DNA from: an uncultured Allomuricauda sp.
Lineage (GTDB): Bacteria > Bacteroidota > Bacteroidia > Flavobacteriales > Flavobacteriaceae
DNA: 64,000 bases
Assembly: GCF_947499695.1 (NCBI RefSeq)
Contig: NZ_CANMPQ010000001.1
Location: 186,001 to 250,000 of the forward strand
Direction: 5' to 3'
The notes under the pieces are model-generated. The model searched no databases and had not been told where the DNA came from. It was given only the letters and a program-made list of their open reading frames with translations. Position 1 is the first letter of the stretch. Each line of letters begins with the position of its first letter. This document shows, piece after piece, positions 60,124 through 64,000 of this stretch. The position numbers and the translations under genes are program-made.

Positions 60124-62181
60124 ATGAACTTTAAAATATTCAAATCGGATTTTACCACTTATACAGCAGCAGCAGTTGTCATTTTGTTGCTGAGCTGTTG
60201 TGGAAATGGTAATAAAAAAAAGAACGCAACAAGTAATGTTGGGGAGGCAACCGAAGTGACCTATGCAAACGACATCATACCCTTTTTCCAACAATGGAAT
60301 TTAATTTTAGGTGATGGTTCCAATGTGGGTCAGGCGACACATTTTGAGAACAAGAATTTCTTTTATGCCACAAATGACGACAAGGCGGATTGGGTAGTAT
60401 TTAAATCACCCAATGCCGGCAATACACATGGCACCTCAAACAATACCAGAACCGAACTGGCCCAATTAAAAAAGTGGTACCCGAAAACCGAAGCCAATAT
60501 GAAGGCCACTCTAAAAGTAATGAATGTGGCCACTACTGGTGATCCCCGTGTTGCGGCAACGTATTCTGTAGTTGTTGGTCAGATTCATAGTGCAGATGGC
60601 CATGAAAATGAACCATTAAAAATATTTTACAAAAAATTTCCAGGTCATACCAAGGGCTCTGTCTTTTGGAATTATGAAATCAATACCGCTGGGGATGATA
60701 ATTCTAAACGATGGGATTATTCATATCCCATTTGGGGCTATAACTTCTCCATGGTCGGCATAGATGAAAACACGCATCCTCCGGAACCAGAAGATGGAAT
60801 AGCTTTGGGTGAAGAGTTCAGCTATGAAGTGGAAGTTAAGGATGGCATTATGAACCTAACGTTTACCAGTGAAGGGCATGAAACTAAAACATTCACTAAG
60901 AACTTAATTACTTCCGAGTATTCGAAACGGGGGGACATCCCTCAACAGGTTCAAAATTTGTTTGTGCCCATAGGGCAAGATGGGATAGAGCGTGAAAATG
61001 CATACGCCAACGAAGGACTCTTTTTCAAGCTGGGGTGTTACAATCAAACAAACGGAAAGGACCCTAAGGTAAATAAGGTATGGTGTTCAGGAGCGGAAAC
61101 CTATGGCGGCGATTTGCAAAAACAATATGAAAGCGGAAATTACGCCGAAGTCTGGTTTAAATCCGCAAGTATCGCCATTCCGGAAGATGCTATATCCAAT
61201 TCTGGGTATTTTGAAGCAAATGATGGCCTAAGTGCAAAATCGGTATACCCCAGTGAGGTAATTCCTTTTATGGACAAGTTTAAAATTCTGATGGGAGATG
61301 GTACGCATGTGGAAGACCTTATCGATTTCGAAGACAAGGATTTTTTCTACACTGCAATTGATGGTACGCGACGATGGGTGGTCTACAAAACACCAAATTC
61401 AGGTGTTACCTCAAAAAACTCCAGTAATACAAGAACCGAGTTGCATGAAAAAAGAGAGTGGACACCGGAAGAAGGAGGTAATCTGACAGGTACATGCAAG
61501 GTAATGCAGGTCTCTGTTTCAGGTGATGCAACCGTTGCCGCCTCTTACTCTGTGGTTGTTGGGCAAATTCATGGTGGTGAAGGCCATGAAAATGAACCCC
61601 TAAAAATATTTTACAAAAAGTTCCCCGGACATACAAAAGGCTCCGTCTTTTGGAACTATGAAATAAATACAGACGGTGACGATAATTCTAAAAGATGGGA
61701 TTTCTCAAGCGCGGTATGGGGTCATGATATGTCCGTTATTGGAAAAGATAAAAATGACTATCCAGAGGAGCCATCTGATGGTATTGAATTGGGAGAAGAG
61801 TTTAGCTACGAGGTAAATGTATATAAAGGCATCATGTACTTGACTTTCAAAAGTGATAACCACGAAACAAAAACATTTACAAAAAATCTTATCGTATCGG
61901 ATTATGTCAATTCATCCGATCTTCCAGAACAGGTGAAGCGACTATTTGTACCTATTGGGCAAGATGGAACTGAACGGGCAACTGCTTATAAAGGTGAGTT
62001 GGGTTATTTCAAACAAGGAGCTTATAACCAAACCAACGGAAAAGATCCTCAAACCAACAGGGTTTGGTGTGCAGGGGCAGAGACCTATGGAGGTGATATT
62101 GCAAAGCAATATGAGAATGGCTGTTACACCGAAGTATGGTTTAGAGAAGGAACCGTGGGTCCAGGCATACCACCAAATTGA
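60124..62181 (+). CDS. Tandem two-domain PL7-type alginate lyase lipoprotein
   Basis: 685 residues; lipoprotein signal (LLLSC, Cys about residue 25). Two homologous polysaccharide lyase family 7 domains lie in tandem (about 40-355 and 375-680). Each has the PL7 trio: NTRTEL, VVGQIH and a (Y/F)FK-G-YNQTNGKDP strand. QIH rather than QVH in PL7 has been linked to activity on G-containing blocks. PL7 enzymes cut alginate by beta-elimination, giving unsaturated oligosaccharides. A surface-lipidated endolyase fits its place beside a SusC gene and a KdgF-like gene. The two copies share long stretches (NEPLKIFYKKFPGHTKGSVF), suggesting recent internal duplication. Confidence 0.85.
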   Translation: MNFKIFKSDFTTYTAAAVVILLLSCCGNGNKKKNATSNVGEATEVTYANDIIPFFQQWNLILGDGSNVGQATHFENKNFFYATNDDKADWVVFKSPNAGNTHGTSNNTRTELAQLKKWYPKTEANMKATLKVMNVATTGDPRVAATYSVVVGQIHSADGHENEPLKIFYKKFPGHTKGSVFWNYEINTAGDDNSKRWDYSYPIWGYNFSMVGIDENTHPPEPEDGIALGEEFSYEVEVKDGIMNLTFTSEGHETKTFTKNLITSEYSKRGDIPQQVQNLFVPIGQDGIERENAYANEGLFFKLGCYNQTNGKDPKVNKVWCSGAETYGGDLQKQYESGNYAEVWFKSASIAIPEDAISNSGYFEANDGLSAKSVYPSEVIPFMDKFKILMGDGTHVEDLIDFEDKDFFYTAIDGTRRWVVYKTPNSGVTSKNSSNTRTELHEKREWTPEEGGNLTGTCKVMQVSVSGDATVAASYSVVVGQIHGGEGHENEPLKIFYKKFPGHTKGSVFWNYEINTDGDDNSKRWDFSSAVWGHDMSVIGKDKNDYPEEPSDGIELGEEFSYEVNVYKGIMYLTFKSDNHETKTFTKNLIVSDYVNSSDLPEQVKRLFVPIGQDGTERATAYKGELGYFKQGAYNQTNGKDPQTNRVWCAGAETYGGDIAKQYENGCYTEVWFREGTVGPGIPPN

Positions 62182-62237
62182 ATCGAAATAAAGCAATCAA
62201 GAGAATTACATTTTGAATTTTATAAGAACACTATTAT

Positions 62238-62585
62238 ATGAAAACATTCGGAGCAAGTAAAGAATTTATAAAAGGAGAAGACCTTGACTGGGAGATTGTA
62301 GGTGAAGGTCTAACACGTAAGATTATGGGCTATGACGATAAGATCATGTTGGTCAAGGTTCATTTTGAAATAGGGGCCATTGGCCAAATGCACGAACATT
62401 ACCATTCTCAGGTAACCTATGTTGAAAGTGGAAGTTTTGATGTCACTATAGATGGAAATACGCAAACCTTAAAAGGTGGCGATTCATTTTATATTCCTCC
62501 ACACGCCATGCATGGAGCGATCTGCACAGAAGCCGGGGTTTTGATTGACGTATTCAGCCCAATTCGAGAGGATTTTATGAGCTAA
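62238..62585 (+). CDS. kdgF: KdgF-like cupin (unsaturated uronate ring-opening)
   Basis: 115 residues forming one cupin barrel. Metal-binding His/Gln residues appear in HEHYHSQVTYVESG (first motif) and in PPHAMHGAI (second motif). The ending IDVFSPIREDFM is typical of KdgF. KdgF catalyses conversion of 4,5-unsaturated monouronates from pectin or alginate to the linear keto form (DEH/DKI). Lying 56 bases after the PL7 gene, it would act on lyase products. Likely cytoplasmic. Confidence 0.85.
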   Translation: MKTFGASKEFIKGEDLDWEIVGEGLTRKIMGYDDKIMLVKVHFEIGAIGQMHEHYHSQVTYVESGSFDVTIDGNTQTLKGGDSFYIPPHAMHGAICTEAGVLIDVFSPIREDFMS

Positions 62586-62630
62586 AAGTGTTAAAATCAA
62601 GTTTTTACTTTTTTTAACGAAAAAATAACA

Positions 62631-62660
62631 TATATTTGGTAAACCAATTTGGTTAACCAA
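62631..62660 (+). promoter_or_regulatory. -7 element with double palindrome operator B (GntR/FadR-type)
   Basis: TATATTTG (62631-62638) matches TAnnTTTG. It is overlapped by TTGGTAAACCAA (62636-62647) and TTGGTTAACCAA (62649-62660), the same two palindromes at the same 13-base spacing as operator A. One regulator should control both the PL7 lyase and the SusC promoters. Confidence 0.65.
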
Positions 62661-62706
62661 TCTGGAACACCAATAAAAACACTAACTATGAAAACTTAAA
62701 AAAGAA

Positions 62707-62734
62707 AAAGGATAGGTGCACGCCTATCCTTTTA
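62707..62734 (+). terminator. Terminator-like hairpin before susC
   Basis: AAAGGATAGG (62707-62716) and CCTATCCTTT (62723-62732) form a perfect 10-bp stem with a 6-base loop. The final T run is only four long. It lies about 47 bases after operator B and about 190 bases before the SusC start. Confidence 0.55.
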
Positions 62735-62927
62735 AAGCTATCACTTCTTTGGAGGGAAGTAATACATAACAAATACACGTAATGTTACTTGTCAACACAA
62801 AACTACGGAATTCATTTGATTTAAAGAGGTAGGTGGCGGTTGACGGTAAGTGAGGGCTACAATCACAATGCACAATGTGAATTGAATTTTACTAATCAAC
62901 ATGAATTATTGAAACTAACTTAAACAA

Positions 62928-64000
62928 ATGAATTTTAAATTTAAATTATTATTGATTGCGATGTTGCTAGTCGGCATTCAATCATTTGCCCAGGACTCTT
63001 ATAGTGTTTCTGGAACCGTTACAGGTGCAGATAACGTCCCTATTCCTGGGGTGAACGTTATTGTGCTCAACTCAACAAGAGGTACTCAAACCGATTTTGA
63101 CGGAAATTATGCTCTAGCCGTTTCTAATAATGAAGTGGTGCAATTTTCATATATCGGCTTTGCTACCCAAACTGTAATTATTACAGGACAATCAACGATA
63201 AACATTACGCTGCAAGAAGATACCAGTCAGTTGGATGAAGTTGTTGTCATTGGTTACGGAACACAGAGAAAATCAACAGTAACCGGATCAATTTCCAAGG
63301 TAGTTAATGAAACTTTGGACCAGATTGCCGTGGCTAGGGTAGACGATGCCCTTATTGGTCAGGTATCTGGGGTAAATATCCAAGCGACCAATGCAGAAGC
63401 TGGGGGTGCGCCAACAATTAATATAAGAGGTGTAGGTTCCATTAGTTCCGATACAGGTCCAGCCTTGGTAATTGATGGTATTGTAGTGAGCTCAGAATTT
63501 CTTGCCAATATTGATATGAACGATGTGGAATCCTTTGAGGTTCTAAAGGATGCTGCTTCCGCTTCCATTTATGGTAGTGAAGGTGCAAACGGGGTCATAT
63601 TAATAACAACTAAAAGTGGTAAGGCTGGAAAAACTCAATTTAGTTATCAAACCTATACGGGTTATAAGCAAGCTCATGGAAGCGACGACTATCGCAAGGA
63701 CCTAAATGAATGGGCGGCCGAAGAACAGGCTGCAACCGGAACTCTTTCTGGAGAAACATTGTATGCTCTGGATTTGGTCAATATCACTGGAATCAATAGA
63801 GATTGGCAAGATGTTTTCTTTGATGGAGGAACGGTAACAAGTCATTCGCTTTCTGCTAGAGGAGGAACGGAGAATTCAACATTTAGTGCCTCTCTTAGGT
63901 CATTACATGATCAAGGTGTGGTAATTACTGATGATTACAAATCATATACGGCAAACTTGAAATTTGATACCAAAGTAGGTAAGAAATTAAAATTTGGTTT
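62928..64000 (+). CDS. SusC/RagA-type TonB-dependent outer-membrane receptor, N-terminal part
   Basis: The frame opens with MNFKFKLLLIAMLLVGIQSF, a signal peptide, and runs to the right edge (about 357 residues seen of a usual ~1000). After the signal come a carboxypeptidase-regulatory-like domain (VSGTVTGADNVPIPGVNVIV, DFDGNYAL, FSYIGF), the DEVVVIGYGTQ TonB-box-like motif, and the plug domain with ALIGQVSGVNI, TINIRGVGSI, ALVIDGIVV and ASASIYGSEGANGVILITTK, all SusC hallmarks. It would import alginate oligosaccharides released by the PL7 lyase with a SusD partner that must lie beyond the window. Confidence 0.92.
   Translation, partial: MNFKFKLLLIAMLLVGIQSFAQDSYSVSGTVTGADNVPIPGVNVIVLNSTRGTQTDFDGNYALAVSNNEVVQFSYIGFATQTVIITGQSTINITLQEDTSQLDEVVVIGYGTQRKSTVTGSISKVVNETLDQIAVARVDDALIGQVSGVNIQATNAEAGGAPTINIRGVGSISSDTGPALVIDGIVVSSEFLANIDMNDVESFEVLKDAASASIYGSEGANGVILITTKSGKAGKTQFSYQTYTGYKQAHGSDDYRKDLNEWAAEEQAATGTLSGETLYALDLVNITGINRDWQDVFFDGGTVTSHSLSARGGTENSTFSASLRSLHDQGVVITDDYKSYTANLKFDTKVGKKLKFG

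Larger units (their letters stand above)
62586..62927. other. Regulatory leader region of the SusC operon
   Basis: 342 bases without a convincing gene. They hold a -7 element, operator B (62636-62660), a three-codon frame ATG AAA ACT TAA (62688-62699) and a terminator-like hairpin (62707-62734). From about 62740 to the SusC start nothing is recognisable. A SusC transcript from the marked promoter would have to pass the hairpin. Confidence 0.5.

Overview
The window looks like chromosome of a marine member of the Flavobacteriaceae (Bacteroidota). The evidence is the TAnnTTTG-type promoter elements, a giant SprB-repeat protein ending in a gliding-motility/type IX secretion (T9SS type B) sorting domain, a SusC-type TonB receptor beside alginate lyase genes, many Bacteroidota-style lipoproteins, and A/T-rich DNA. 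I cannot name the genus.

Layout. 1-4.7 kb: start of a methylmalonyl-CoA mutase subunit, divIC and udk (minus), then a three-gene biotin-dependent acyl-CoA carboxylase (plus), together fitting a propionyl-CoA to methylmalonyl-CoA to succinyl-CoA route. 4.8-15.3 kb: a Bcr/CflA-type exporter, then a nearly complete cell-wall amino-sugar salvage region: anmK, a GH3 NagZ-like enzyme, an AmpG-like permease, a DigH-like GHL10 lipoprotein and a NagB-LmbE fusion on the minus strand, with a DeoR regulator and murQ divergent. 15.3-29.6 kb: a PQQ sugar dehydrogenase, a 2772-residue SprB-type surface protein, and a small set made of an ArsR regulator, a class A acid phosphatase, a VCBS/UnbV lipoprotein and a PLP decarboxylase. 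The promoters of this set share an inverted repeat, so it may be one regulon. A tRNA-Pro follows.

30.0-58.1 kb is the most unusual part. A type II secretion/type IV pilus-like system is split into two outward-facing half operons. The minus-strand half (30.0-36.3 kb) has GspG, a minimal prepilin peptidase, GspE, GspD, GspL and GspM-like proteins. The plus-strand half (53.0-58.1 kb) has lipoproteins, a GspC/PilP-like protein, a GspK-like beta-rich protein, GspI/J-like pseudopilins and GspF. Between them lies a surface-protein island: four tandem paralogous FN3/tail-fibre-like proteins, a YD-repeat/PKD giant, and an RHS-core protein whose C-terminus carries a lipase-like SHSQG motif. A lipoprotein gene overlapping its stop is a likely immunity gene, and further small orphan genes are separated by a repeated hairpin module. 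All four pseudopilin-like proteins appear to carry Ala rather than Gly before the predicted cleavage site, which suggests one co-adapted machine. I propose that the machine and the fibre/RHS proteins form one surface system.

58.1-64.0 kb: an alginate-type polysaccharide utilisation region with an RraA-like protein, a Tat-exported TIM-barrel protein, a tandem two-domain PL7 lyase lipoprotein, a KdgF-like cupin and the start of a SusC receptor. Two near-identical double palindromes overlap the putative promoters of this region, suggesting control by a FadR/UxuR-type GntR regulator that is not in the window.
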